The notes under the pieces are model-generated. The model was given only the letters and a program-made list of their open reading frames with translations. It was not told the origin of the DNA and ran no database searches. Below are positions 24,101-35,600 of a stretch of 60,000 nt of DNA, one piece after another (the first letter of the stretch is position 1; the number at the start of each line of letters is the position of its first letter). The stretch spans positions 159,526,849 to 159,586,848 of the forward strand of contig NC_081413.1 of the NCBI RefSeq assembly GCF_030272615.1. Direction: 5' to 3'. The position numbers and the translations under genes were made by a program. This stretch comes from Cryptomeria japonica (taxonomy: Eukaryota > Streptophyta > Pinopsida > Cupressales > Cupressaceae).

Positions 24101-25380
24101 ATAGGTGTGGACAACTGGATTTGGAGTGGTGGAAGGCTCCTAATGAGTGGCTGGTTATTGGGATGGATGGAGTGTGTTGAGTTGCATGGCATTCTGGAGA
24201 GTAGACACTGTAGTGCCCTCAAGGGTAGGGATGGACTTTCCTGGTCTCTGAATCCTAAGGGCGTCTTTATTGTAGCTAGTGGATACCGGGAACTGTTGAA
24301 TCAAAGATTGGAGGGAAGAGAGGTGCACTGGTGGAAACAGGTTTGGAATAACTCTTCATGGCCAAAGTGCAACTGCTTCGCTTAGACTCTGGCCTTGAAT
24401 AGATGCCTAGCTTGGGATAATATTTGCAAGCGAGATTCTTGGGGCCTTCTATTTGTGCTTTGTGTGGTAATGGGGAGGAATATTCCTCGCATCTATTCTT
24501 CAGATGCCCCTTCTCTATGCTTATTTGGCATTACTGGTGGGGGGTGTGGAAGTGTCCTTGTGTTCATGCAGATTCTCTGGTGGAGTTTTGGAGTCGTTTG
24601 GGCAAACCTCCTATCTTGTCCCCCTTCCTCCAGACAGTCTAGTATATTGGGCCCATTTTCATACTCTGGCAGATCTGGCTTGAGAGGAACAAAAGGATCA
24701 TTCCTGAGGCCAGACTATTAGTGCAGCAAGTGTGGAATAGAATCATGGTTATGATTCGGGACACAGTGGAAGCTAAATGTGAGGTGAATTTTCCTTTGGA
24801 TAGAGATGAGGTGGATATTGCGAGTAGGTTTGGCTGGCAGGAGTTGTCTCCCACCTCTGCTTGTGTCAGAAGAGGTAGATGTGCTATGAAGAAGGTCCAA
24901 AGGGTGGGAAGGTGGAGCCCCCCTCAGGATGAGTTTATCAAGATTAACACTGATGGCTCCTCCAGGGGTAACCCAGGCCCTTTAGGGGTTGGTGGTGTTG
25001 GTAGGAATTGTATGGGGGAGGTGGTTTTCTTCTTTTTGATGCATAAAGGGAGGCAATCTAATTATTTTATGGAGGGACTTTCTATTCTCTATGCCCTAGA
25101 GCGGGCTTGGGAGTTGGGTAGAAGGAAGGTTATCTATGAATTGGATTCACAAATTATTGTTAATATGTTGACAGAGAAGAAGGTGAGTGGGATTCATTGG
25201 CAGCTGGCAAGGATTGTTCATCAGATTCTTCAAATTAGTTCTTTAATGGAGCAGGTGTCTTTCATCCATATTCCTCGTGAATGGAATAGTGCAACCGATT
25301 GTTTGGCTAAGTGGGCTTCGGAACATGACAGTGATTGGAAAATTGAAGGTTGGGAGCATCTCTCCCCGGATTACTGTTAG
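21143..25380 (+). pseudogene. LINE ORF2: endonuclease, reverse transcriptase, RNase H
   Basis: Starts at ATG 21143 with the AP-endonuclease signature SWNVRGLN. FLQETK, ARDFNA (near 21545), AERLD and LDHWPI (near 21810) follow. The reverse transcriptase spans about 22480-23500: GKALRPDGFP, FIKLDMAKAYDRV, then VDPLSP where QGDPLSP is usual, and FVDDTALM. A zf-RVT segment (CALCGNGEEYSSHLFFRC, about 24450-24510) precedes an RNase H domain of the plant RVT_3 type: INTDGSSRGNPGP, MEGLSILYALE, ELDSQ, SATDCLAKWA (about 24930-25320). It ends at TAG 25378-25380. Many stops and shifts break it. The enzyme would nick DNA and copy LINE RNA at the target. Confidence 0.92.
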
Positions 25381-25548
25381 GTCTTGCAGAAGATTTTTGC
25401 TGAGGACATAGATAGTTATGATGTTGGTTGATCTTGGACTGGGCTTGTGGCTCTTTTTTGGGGCCTCGGGGCTTTGGTCCTCCTTGTAATTTTTGTGTCT
25501 ATTTTTCAATAAATTTTTTACCCCTTTTATTCAAAAAAAACAAAAGGG

Positions 25549-26741
25549 GGAAAGTTTTTAGTCAGAATTAGAGGACAAAATGTTGAATATGACAAATCCA
25601 TTGTTATCACAAATGGACGAGCAAACAATTCAGGTTTTTTTTATGCATCACAATTCAAGTTTTTTTTATGCTAGCATGGAAAATCAAGAATGTGTGAGTT
25701 TAGGGATTTTCTCCATATTTTCCAAGTTTCACTAGCTAATTTGAAGTACAAATTGAAGGCAAAGATGGAGGAGAAAAGTGCAGATTTTTGACGATGTGAA
25801 ACTCAAAAATTTTAAATGAAAGCCATGTGTCATTTTCACATCTTTTTAAGGGCTTCTCTAGGGTTTCTCATCCTTCTGTTTATTCTTTTCGCTTCTTTAA
25901 TCTAAGAGGTTCCATATTTTTCTAGATTTTGGCTCCAAGTGAGCATGGTAGTGTGCAGGGTAGCTTAGGATTCAGTTTCTTTAGCATTTTTAGTTTCTAA
26001 GTGATGTACTTATTTTTTTTTATGACAGTAAACCAAATAATATGGAGTATCAATGTTGTAATATGTTGTAATATGTTGTAATTTCTCCTGGGTATATTTG
26101 GTTTTCTTTTAAATCAAAAGAACCAAGGGTTTGTATGGTTTTTATCACACATTTGGTGTGATAGGTATTTGATTTGGAGGCTCATACTCATATTCATTTG
26201 AAGCCTTGTCATTGTAATGTAGTGACATTTTAAGGGTTACTAGTTTTGTGATATAGATTGTTACCATGAATGTATGCTTCATTTTATGAATCTGTAAGTT
26301 GATAAAGGGTTGTCCTAAAGTTGACTTCTATGTGAACTCAAAATGGGAACCACATATTTGAATCTGAAAATATCTTTTCTTTTATGTTGTAGGAGTTAGT
26401 TTTAGGAGTAGTTAGTGTAGAAAACCAATCCCAAGTGCTAAGTGAAGGTTTAAAAGTCAGGATTGTTATAGACAAATATAATGTTTATACACTTTCCTTG
26501 GCACATTCACATTGGGATATCTACTGTAAATTGTGATGCCATGAGTGTTGGAAGCTGAAAATTATTCAAGCATTACTTAGGTGCACCCGCCTTAGTCTCA
26601 CAGAGCCAAAAGTGCAAGAGATTACAATCTTGTGACTGAATCTCGTTCATTGGCCAAATCTTGATCTGAGTCTGTGATGAGTTAATGACTATTCCTCTAG
26701 GACTTCGAAGTTGTTGATTTGGGAACCAACATGCTCACTAC
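25549..26741. other. Non-coding DNA right of the LINE, with small tandem repeats
   Basis: No gene is visible. Three exact copies of the 10-mer ATGTTGTAAT lie at 26053-26082. Two near-identical 26-bp units (CAATTCAG/AGTTTTTTTTATG) lie at about 25622-25676. This stretch should be continuous with 18421-19309 once the LINE is removed. Its right end abuts the inner copia-3 LTR piece. Confidence 0.5.
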
Positions 26742-28139
26742 CTCCAGCAAACTTCTAGAGTTATTCAAATGTAGATACCTTCAACTCACTACTTTCAATA
26801 TGCTTAAGGCATTTATGTGTACACTTGACAATTGTCGTAATCACCACACACTTATAATCCACACATTGCAATTGATTTGATCTTTCATTTATATCCTCTA
26901 CAATCAACGACAACTTTCACCATGTCAACCAAGTATGATAAAGCATGCATTATCCAAGAGGTCGACCCAAACAATAATGATGGAGAAAGGAAAACAATTG
27001 TGGTTGAATCCAAGGATAAATATGACATAATTCAATCTTAGAACATATCTACAATCTTGTAAAAACATCACAATAGTAGAGCACATACTCCAAGTTTGTT
27101 GGGATGAAATGTACATCCCCCAAGAAGGTCAGCCCCAAACACTTCAACAGTGGAAAGGAAGTAAATTCAAACTGAGGAAAGAGATAGACTGAATCCAAAA
27201 CACCTTATAACAACTCTCCATGGCGGAACAAAGCACAATTCATAAGTGCAAGTATCCTAGGTTAACCAAAAAACCACTTACCCTTTCAACACATCTAATC
27301 CAGTCACCAAATGGTTTCAAAATGATCATGGCTACCAATGTAGAGAACATAAAAACATCATATATCTTTTAACATAACTTATGTACCATTATTTTATACT
27401 GTCATAAAATTTAACTAGTGCAAACAAGCAAATACAATACACTTTATTCCTAGTTAATCAAAAAATACATCCTTGAGATAGAACATTGATAATTATACTT
27501 ACCGTACACTTCAACACTTGAAATATGAGTTGAGACATTGTAAAGACAACATGAGAATGTTTGCCCAACCACAAGAGCAAATTCATAAGCGCAGAGAAAT
27601 GTGGACCATTTCCGAAATAGGTTTTGCCTTCAACCAAATTTTCTACATACTGCAATTGCTAGAACCATCTGCAAAAACTCTAGTGTCCTAAAAAAGAGAA
27701 AGATACATTATTCCCAACACATACAAGCTAATTACCAAACCACAAGTCCATATCTTCAACTAAGGAGAAATGTGGAGCATTCTCATAGACAGTTAGCAAA
27801 ACAATTTTATACATTCTTCTTCTTTCAACAATATGCAGAGATCAAAATATCTTTGTAATATCAATTCCTTACTAAGCGAGGTATAAAAATAGTTTATAAA
27901 ATACACAAGATCATCACCATCATGTCCAACTTATCCTCATGCTTCTAATCTTAATATTAATATGTCATCATGATTCTCACTCTTGCTGACAATAAGTATA
28001 CACAATGCCTCAATAAAAGAATGATATCTAGCCATGAACTTTAGTATCATCGTTACGCATCATCAATATACAAGTGCAAGCATAAAATACATCGCACCAT
28101 ATTGAGGGTTGACATCAATGGCAACACAATATACCAACA
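26742..28139 (-). repeat. Inner piece of the copia-3 3' LTR
   Basis: From CCTCCAGCAAAC onward it matches the LTR at about 42885-43859 closely, including the ACAAGTATGA...GCATTATC and GTGTCCTAAAAA...GAGAAAG landmarks. It then runs on to ACCAACA at 28139, which on the minus strand gives a TGTTGGTAT LTR start. The first roughly 290 bp of this LTR are absent here and resemble the piece at 14872-15265. A long exact purine tract is not obvious next to 28139, so that edge rests on the TGTTGG start. Confidence 0.8.
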
Positions 28140-28375
28140 CCATATCTGCAATGATCTATCCCTTTGTCATTGATGGCAACACATATTCCATTCTCTCTCC
28201 TTTTAATATCAAGGGAAAAGGGAAAAGGATTCCCTTTTTGAAATTGCATCATCATACATGCCCCACTATCATTAGTCACCATCTACCAACTCCCCTTGAG
28301 TAGTAGCAACCATCAATCCGAAGATAATAATAAGTCATGAAATGTTCCCCCTAGATAGATGCACCATCTATGCAT

Positions 28376-30932
28376 CTAGTTAGAAAGAGGGGTAACAACC
28401 CCTAACTTCTGCATGAGATATTCAAGTGTATCCTTTGAAAATGCTTTTATAAAGATGTTAGCTCCTTGGTCCTCTATAGGTACATACTCCAATTTCACTT
28501 CTGGATCTACAACCTTCTCCCTCAAAAAGTGATACTAGATAGATATGTGCTTGGTTCCTAAATGCATCACCAAATTCTTTGAAATGTTACTAGCATTGGT
28601 ATTATCACATAATATAGGAATGGGCTCATCATATATTACCTTGACATGCTTCAAGGTTTTCTTCATTAACAACACTTGAGTGCAACAAGATATCGCAACA
28701 ATATATTCTACTTTTGTTGTAGATAATAATGTTGAATCTGACTTCTTGCTATGCCATGAGACCAACCAGATTCCCAAAAAGAAATCTTTTTCACTTTCAC
28801 TTCTTCTATCATCAACATATCCTGCTCAATCAACATTAGTGTATGCACTTCGGGAAAAGTCATTGTCCTTTTCATACCACAATCCATGGTCTGGAATTCC
28901 CTTCAACTATTTTAAGATCCTCTTCATTTCCTTCACATGATTTTCTCTTGGTTCATCTTGAAATATTTCAACCAAACACATCACATGCACAATGTCTAGT
29001 CTAGATGCAATTAAGTATAAAAATCCTCTTATCATGGATCTATACAAAGTTTGATATTCCAAAGATGACTCTCATTCTTGCTCAATTTGCAACTAGTTTT
29101 TATGGGAGTACTTATTGGTTTGTTATCTTCTATATCAAATTTCTTGAACATCTCCTTAAGATACTTATCTTTAGAGATCAAGATACCATCATTTAAGTGA
29201 GCAATTTAAAATCCAAGAAAGAAAGATCATTCACATAACATGGACATCTCAAATTCCATCTACATTTCCTCATCAAACTTTTTACTCATTCCATCATCTC
29301 CACCAGAAATAAATTCTTTCTTCATAAATTTTAATATAAATATTTCTATTTGCAGTATCTTTCTTTAAGCCTTGTTGAAGGAGATACTTGTCCAATCTAG
29401 CATCCCAAGCCCTAAAAGCTTGTTTGAGACGATACAAATATTTCTTGAGTTTGCAAACCATGTTTGGATCTTCTGATAATTGAAACCCATCAAGTTTCTC
29501 TATGTAGAGTTATTCTAGATCTCCATTTAGGTATATTTGTCATCTATCTTATAAATTTTGAAGTTCTTGTGAGTAGAAAGGGAAAGAAGCATTTTGATTG
29601 CCTCGATCCTAGCCACTAGAGGAAAAATCTCCTCAAAATCAATTTCTTCTAATTATGAATAGCCTTTGCAAACCAACCTTGCTTTATTTCTTATCACCTC
29701 TCCATCTTCATTCAATCTGTTTTGGAATGCCCATTTTGTTTCTATCACATTTTTATCAATAGGAATAGGGACCATCTCCCATGTTTGATTGTTTTCAATC
29801 CGGTTCAGTTGTTCTTCCATAGCTTGTATTCATCCTTCATCTTTGTTGGTATCAACAAAGGTCTTGGACTCTATCTTTGATAATTTAGACATAGATTCAC
29901 TTTCTCACTTGCTTTTGCAAGTCTTCTCCTAGTCTGCACTTGGGAATTCTTATCTCCAATAATCTAATCTTCTGAATGATTCTTCTAGGCATACTTAATT
30001 GGAGTCTTAGGGGCCATTTTTGACACTAGTTCCTTCTCCATCTCTTCTTACTCTTCTTCTATATAGGAAGGTTCATTTGATCTGTAGTCCTTTGGTTCTT
30101 GTATATTTGACTTATTTCTTCATCTACCCTAACATTTGCACTTTCAACCATCTTACTTAGCCCTTTTTGGTAGCATTTATAAGCCTTGCTTCTAGTTGAG
30201 TAACCAAGGAAGATCCCTTCATCGAATCTTGAATCAAATTTACTCATCTTTTGCATCTCTCTTAATGTAATATTTGCTACCAATAATTCTAAAGTAGGTT
30301 TTCCATTCCATAGCTCATAAGGGGTCTTAGTTCTATTAACCCTTAATTATCTCCTGTTAAGAATACATATTTCAATCTGAACTGCCTATTTTCAATGCAC
30401 ATTAGGCAGATTGGCATCCTTCAACATTGTCCTAGCCATTTCTTGGACAATTCTATTCTTCCTTTCTACTACCCCATTTTACTGAGGGTTTCTATTAGTA
30501 GATAGATGTCTCCTAATTCTATGACCTTCACAAAACATCTTAAACTCATTTGAAGTAAAATCACCTCCTCTATCAAATCTTAAATATTTGATTTTATCAT
30601 TCAATTTATTCTCAACCATATATTTAAAAATCTTAAACTTACTAAGAGCTTTTGATAACCCATACCATTCTAGAGTAATCATCAATGAGAAACATAAAAT
30701 ACCTTTCATCCTGGAGACTTTAAGTCCTAGAAGTCTCGCACAAGTTAGTATGTATCAACTCCAAAGTTCTTGTAGAATAATACTCTTTGTTCTTGAAACT
30801 TTTCCTCATCTCCTTTCCCATATGATACTCCTTACAGAAGATGTTATCAAGCTTCATAATATTTGACATGTCTCTTACATATGTGTCGACCTTAAATTCA
30901 TAAAGTTGTCAAAGTTGATGTGACCGATCCTT
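28376..30932 (-). pseudogene. Copia-3 pol, C-terminal part (integrase, RT, RNase H), split by copia-2
   Basis: Read on the minus strand from 30932, it opens with GHINFDNF, the second half of a GAG-pre-integrase motif. Integrase follows (FDRGGDFTSNEF near 30590-30540, then the RNPQ...NG segment). Next come the integrase C-terminal region (FDEGIFLGYSTRSKAYKCY), RT (about 29900-29200) and RNase H (SKKSDSTLLSTTKVEYI, ILCDNTNASNISKN; 28777-28535). It ends at TAG 28376-28378. Stops and frameshifts are frequent. RT lacks its Y/F-V-D-D box: near 29300-29345 NIYIK is followed within about 25 bases by GGDD. The other half of the gene is at 41104-42546. Confidence 0.9.
30928..30932. repeat. Left target-site duplication of copia-2 (one mismatch)
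   Basis: TCCTT here and TCCTC at 41104-41108 flank copia-2, as expected for a 5-bp duplication with one later change. The copia-3 reading frame is continuous across the site: WLWHKR on the right joins GHINFDN on the left. Confidence 0.7.
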
Positions 30933-32620
30933 TGTTGGCTTTGGCATAACTGATGCAGATGAGGTGATGCAGTTGAAGTTGGATGACTGCATCGGTAAAG
31001 GATAGAAGTTTATTTGTGATGAAGAGAATGAGATTCTATGAATAGATAACATGATTTGATATTTGTGTTGTCATTGATGGCAACTAATGCCAACTAATTT
31101 TCTTGATTTTCTTGATGTCTTGTTTTGTCATCTAAGTGATTTGGTTTACTGGAAGATAGGGTTTACCAATAGAGAGCTAAAGTCTGTGAAATAGGACTTT
31201 AACTAGTAAAGCAGAGTTGTTTTGATTGGATTGGTCGATCAGCGATGATTGGTGATTTGCAGTTTGGATGGTGAAATTGTATCATGGAAAGATGTATATG
31301 ATCGGAACTGAAACTTGTGGAGATTATTGAAAGGTGTGTTTCAAATTTCTGATAAAGTTTTGCTAAGGTTTTAGTAGGGTTTAAGACCGGTGAAGAAATC
31401 ATCAAACTGGTAATGATTTTTGTTATGACGGTGATCGATGGTGAGTCTACATGAAGTTGGTAACATGACACAACCCGCATGAAAGATTTAATTTTTGTTT
31501 TGGCGTTATTCAAGGAATATTTTCTTGGCAATTAGCGAAACGCTTAGTAGAGTGTTTTGAAGATACATATCAGATTTTTGTGATGGGTTACGATCAACCA
31601 ACGGTTGATATTGCATTGTAATTTGTTGTTATGATCTATATAACAATCTGTGATGATCTCTTATGATTTGAATTGTAAATTCATGATGTAATTGGGTTTT
31701 GTGGCCAACCTAGTTGAGATGGCTATTTAGGATGACACAGTTGATGTTCATTGTGTCGGTGGTCTTAGAGAATGTGTTAAGTTATCCAAGTGAAGTGTGA
31801 GATCTTCCTAAGAGTTGTAGAGTGTTTTGTATAACTAGATCTGATCAAGCAAGCAGAAAAGTGCAAGTAACAAATCATTCTTTCACTGTTGTTCCCTAAC
31901 AATTGCAACAGGTTAAATCCCTTAACCGAGTAGGTCCTAACAGGCCTTAAACATTTAAGTCCCCTAACAGGGAATCTCTCAAAAGAGTGTTAAATCCTCT
32001 CACCAGGTTGATCCTAACTGATCATCAAGCTCCTAACAGGGTTGCAAGGCAAATCCCCTAATCGGGTGACTCCTAACAGGGTCTGCTCCTAATCGAGTGT
32101 ATTGTAAGCTCCTAACAGGGTGTACTTCAAAAGAGTACAAATATTTGTGGGTGCCAACTCCCACCATGGTTTTTCCCTATTTGGGTTTCCATGTCATAAA
32201 CTTATGGTCTTCATGTGTGAATTTTTTTTCATGTGATATTCCTGTTTATGTTTCATTTCATGCATTATTTCAGAGACACCGATTATGATGTTTTATCAGA
32301 AGTTTATCAGAGGCTATCGGTATTGATAAGGAGTTGTTTGAGAAAAAAAATGATCTTATTGATAAGGTTAATGAGTTGGTAAGTGATCAAGTTTATATGA
32401 TTGCTTTGGTGGTGAAAATATTGATAGCTATGATAAATGATTTGATTAATGTGTTAAGAAAATATGATAAAGAGGTTATTAGATCTGATTAAAGAAGTTG
32501 AAACATTTGTTAAATGGTTTTAGATCTGATATAAGTTTGTGTTTGGAGTTGAAGTTTTAATTAGTCTTAATATTGATTCACCCCCATATCAGTATTAACC
32601 GGATCCTCATAGGATTAACA
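30933..32620 (+). repeat. 5' LTR of copia-2 (1688 bp)
   Basis: Starts TGTTGGCTTTGGCATAACTG and ends AGGATTAACA. It matches 38312-41103 outside the insert there. Near its end are an array of CTAACAGGGT-like units (about 31905-32125), the conserved LTR box (32159-32194) and the plant-copia tail TTCACCCCCATATCAG. A TATA-like TATAACAATC near 31640 could be part of the promoter, but this is unproven. Confidence 0.92.
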
Positions 32621-32622
32621 AT

Positions 32623-32634
32623 TGGTATCAGAGT
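32623..32634 (+). other. Primer binding site of copia-2 (tRNA-Met)
   Basis: TGGTATCAGAGT lies two bases after the 5' LTR and matches the 3' end of plant initiator tRNA-Met, except for the last base (usually C). Confidence 0.9.
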
Positions 32635-32694
32635 GTTGGTCCTTTGTGTGCAGAAAGCCTAACCACTTGAGGAAAAGATTCTAAGGAATTTAAG

Positions 32695-35600
32695 ATGATG
32701 AAGAAAGAGGGTTCTAAGCTCAACAATGATAACTACAAGATCTAGAAAGACAGAATGAAGATCTACATCAAATTCTTGGTGCACAATATTAGAAGCAAGT
32801 TGAAACAACATATGTTGCTCCTACCACTACTCCCTTGACACCGGATGAACTAAGAGAGAAGCAAGATAACATGCAAGCCCTAGAAGATATTGTAAGTACT
32901 TTATCTGACTTGAAATATATTGATGTTCAAGGATCTAAAACTGCATGTGAGGTTTGGGAAAAGTTAAGAGACAATATATGGAGGAGATGAGCATGTTCAA
33001 AGAGCCAAAGAAGAAAGGTTGAGAGGAAACCTCGATGACATGAGAATGCTTGAAGGAGAGAATATTGGACAGTATGGTAAGAGAATCAAAGAAGTTGGTA
33101 GCGGCATAAAGAGTGTTGGAGGCAAAATAGAAGATGATGCTATAGTAAGTAAAATGCTTAGAACTATTCAACCTCAGTATGCTATAAGAGTATCGGCAAT
33201 CCAAGAACTTAGATCTATTTCAAAGGATAAGGTAATTGTTGATTCATTGATTGGTAAGCTTACAACTTTTGAGTTAAATAGTGTTAACAATAGTGTGACA
33301 AAATCTACCGAATCTGCCTTTAAAGCTTATGTTACTGGTTCATCTACTCGAAAAGGAAAAGACATATGTCAAAATCATGAGTGCAGGACAAGTCATGGAA
33401 GTAACCGGGGAAATCAAGACAATGAATATCAAGTGATGGAACTTGAGGCACTGTTAGCAAAGAGATTTCCAAGAGGCACTGGTTAGTATAAAGGAAAGCT
33501 ACCTTTGAAGTGCTTCTCTTGTAGTAAAATTGGTCATATTGCTGCTAACTTCCCTAACACCGATAAAAAAGAGAAGTTTAGAAGATTCAAAGGAAAGGGC
33601 AAGAAACATTGTTATGTTGCAGTAGATGAAGGACTGGCTGATGAGGAGTCTAAAGATGAAGATGACAATGAAGAAATTGTGTTTGTAGCTGTGAAGGAAG
33701 AATTGTATGATGAAAAGGCACTAGTATCTCATATGGAGAATAGTGATGAGTGGATTATAGATAGTGGTTGCTCACACCACATGACTAGAGATAAAAGTAA
33801 GTTCATAACCCTTAATGAATTTGATGGAGGTGTTGTTATATTTGGAAATAACTCTCCTTGCATGGTGAAAGGTAAAGGTTCAATATCTCTAAATGGGAAG
33901 AGTAATGTTGATGATATATTTTGGGTTGATGGTCTAAAGCATAATCTTTTAAGTATTAGTCAGCTCAATGATAAAGGTTATTTTCTCAAATTTAAGAGAA
34001 GAGTCTGCAGAATTCTTGGAGGTAATGGTGAACTAATTGCTACCAGGAAGCAAACTAGAGATAACTTTATTACATTTGAATAGTAATATTAATAATTGTT
34101 TGGTTGCAAGAATGGAAGACAACTGGTTGTGGCATAAAAGATGTTGTCATGTTAATTTTGATAAACTGGTTAAGATAAGCAAGTCAAGTGTTGTAAGAGG
34201 ATTACCCCAACTTGTCAAACTGGATAGTGTGATATGCAAAGATTGTCAAATCGGTAAGATGACCTCTATTTCTTTCAAGAGAAAGAATTATATTTTTTAG
34301 AATGTTTTAGATTTGGTACATACTGATCTTTGTGGCCCTATGAGAACAAAGAGTTATTACGGCGATAGGTATTCCATGATCTTCACTGATGACTATTCTA
34401 AAATGATGTGGGTGACATTTTTGAGAGAGAAATTAGAAGCATTTAATAAATTTAAATCATTTAAAGGTCTGGTTGAAAAGGAGGTAAGAACTTGAAGTGT
34501 TTAAGATCAGACCGAGGAGGTGGATTCACATCTAATGAATTTGTTAAGTATTGTGATGAGCAGGGTATAAAGAGACAGATCTTTACTCTGAGGACACCAC
34601 AACAGAATGGAATAACAGAAACGATGAACAGAACAATAGTTGAAGCTACAAGAACCATGTTATTGCAGGGTAATGTATCCAAAATATTTTGGAGAGAAGC
34701 GATCAGTAATGTTGTATACACTTAAAACCAGGTACTGGTAAAAAGAGGCAACAATAAGACACCTTATGAGCTATGGTATGGAAAAACCCTTTAAGTAGGT
34801 TATTTCAAAAAAATTGGAAGTCAATGTTTTATTAAGAGAGATAACTACATTAAGAAATTTGATGCAAAATCTAAAGAGGGATTTTTTCTTGGTTACTCTT
34901 CTAAGAGTAAGGCATATAAATGTTACAATAAGAGAACTAAGAAAATTGTTGAAAGTGCTAATGTAAAAGTTAATGATCTATCAAATAAGTCTGAAGGTAC
35001 AAGCAAATCTAAACCTGAAAAAGGATGATAAATAGGAAAATTTTGTGATCATTGAATCGGAAGCAAAAAATAATGAAGAACCAGCAAATGAGGAATTGGA
35101 TGCTCAACCGGTAAGCGATGACAGTGAGGAAGAAGATGAAGAACCTGATGAAGAAGATGCAAAACTGGATAGGCAATACCTAGATATGTCAGATTGAATC
35201 ATTCACAAGAGAAGATAATTGGTGATAAGAATGTAGGTATGCAAACTAGGAGAAAGATCTGAGAGAACTCGTGTTTGATATCTACAATTGAACCCAAGAT
35301 AGTTAAGGGAGCACTAACGGATGATGATTGGGTGAATGAAGAATTAGATCAAATTGAGAAGAATCAGACATGGTCACTTGTTCCTAGACTAGAGGATAAG
35401 AATGTAATTGGAACAAAATGGGTCTTCAAGAATAAATTAGATAAAGAAGGAAGAATTGTAAGAAATAAGGCAAGGTTAGTCTACAAAGGGTATGCTTAAG
35501 AGGAAGGCGAGGATTATGGTGAAACTTTTGCACCTGTTGCTATATTAGAAAGAGTAAGGATGCTACTGGCATTTGTTATATATAAGGGAATCAAAGTTTA

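Larger units (their letters stand above)
19320..25538 (+). mobile_element. Nearly full-length L1-type LINE (about 6.2 kb)
   Basis: A non-LTR retrotransposon with a GC-rich 5' region (19340-19700), two reading frames, a 3' untranslated region and an A-rich end (TTTTATTC followed by an A run, 25526-25540). It is bounded by AACAAAAGGG on both sides, so the copy probably starts within a few bases of 19320 and is close to complete, which is unusual as most LINE copies are 5'-truncated. Stops and frameshifts show that it is dead. It is the only large autonomous-type LINE in the window. Confidence 0.9.
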
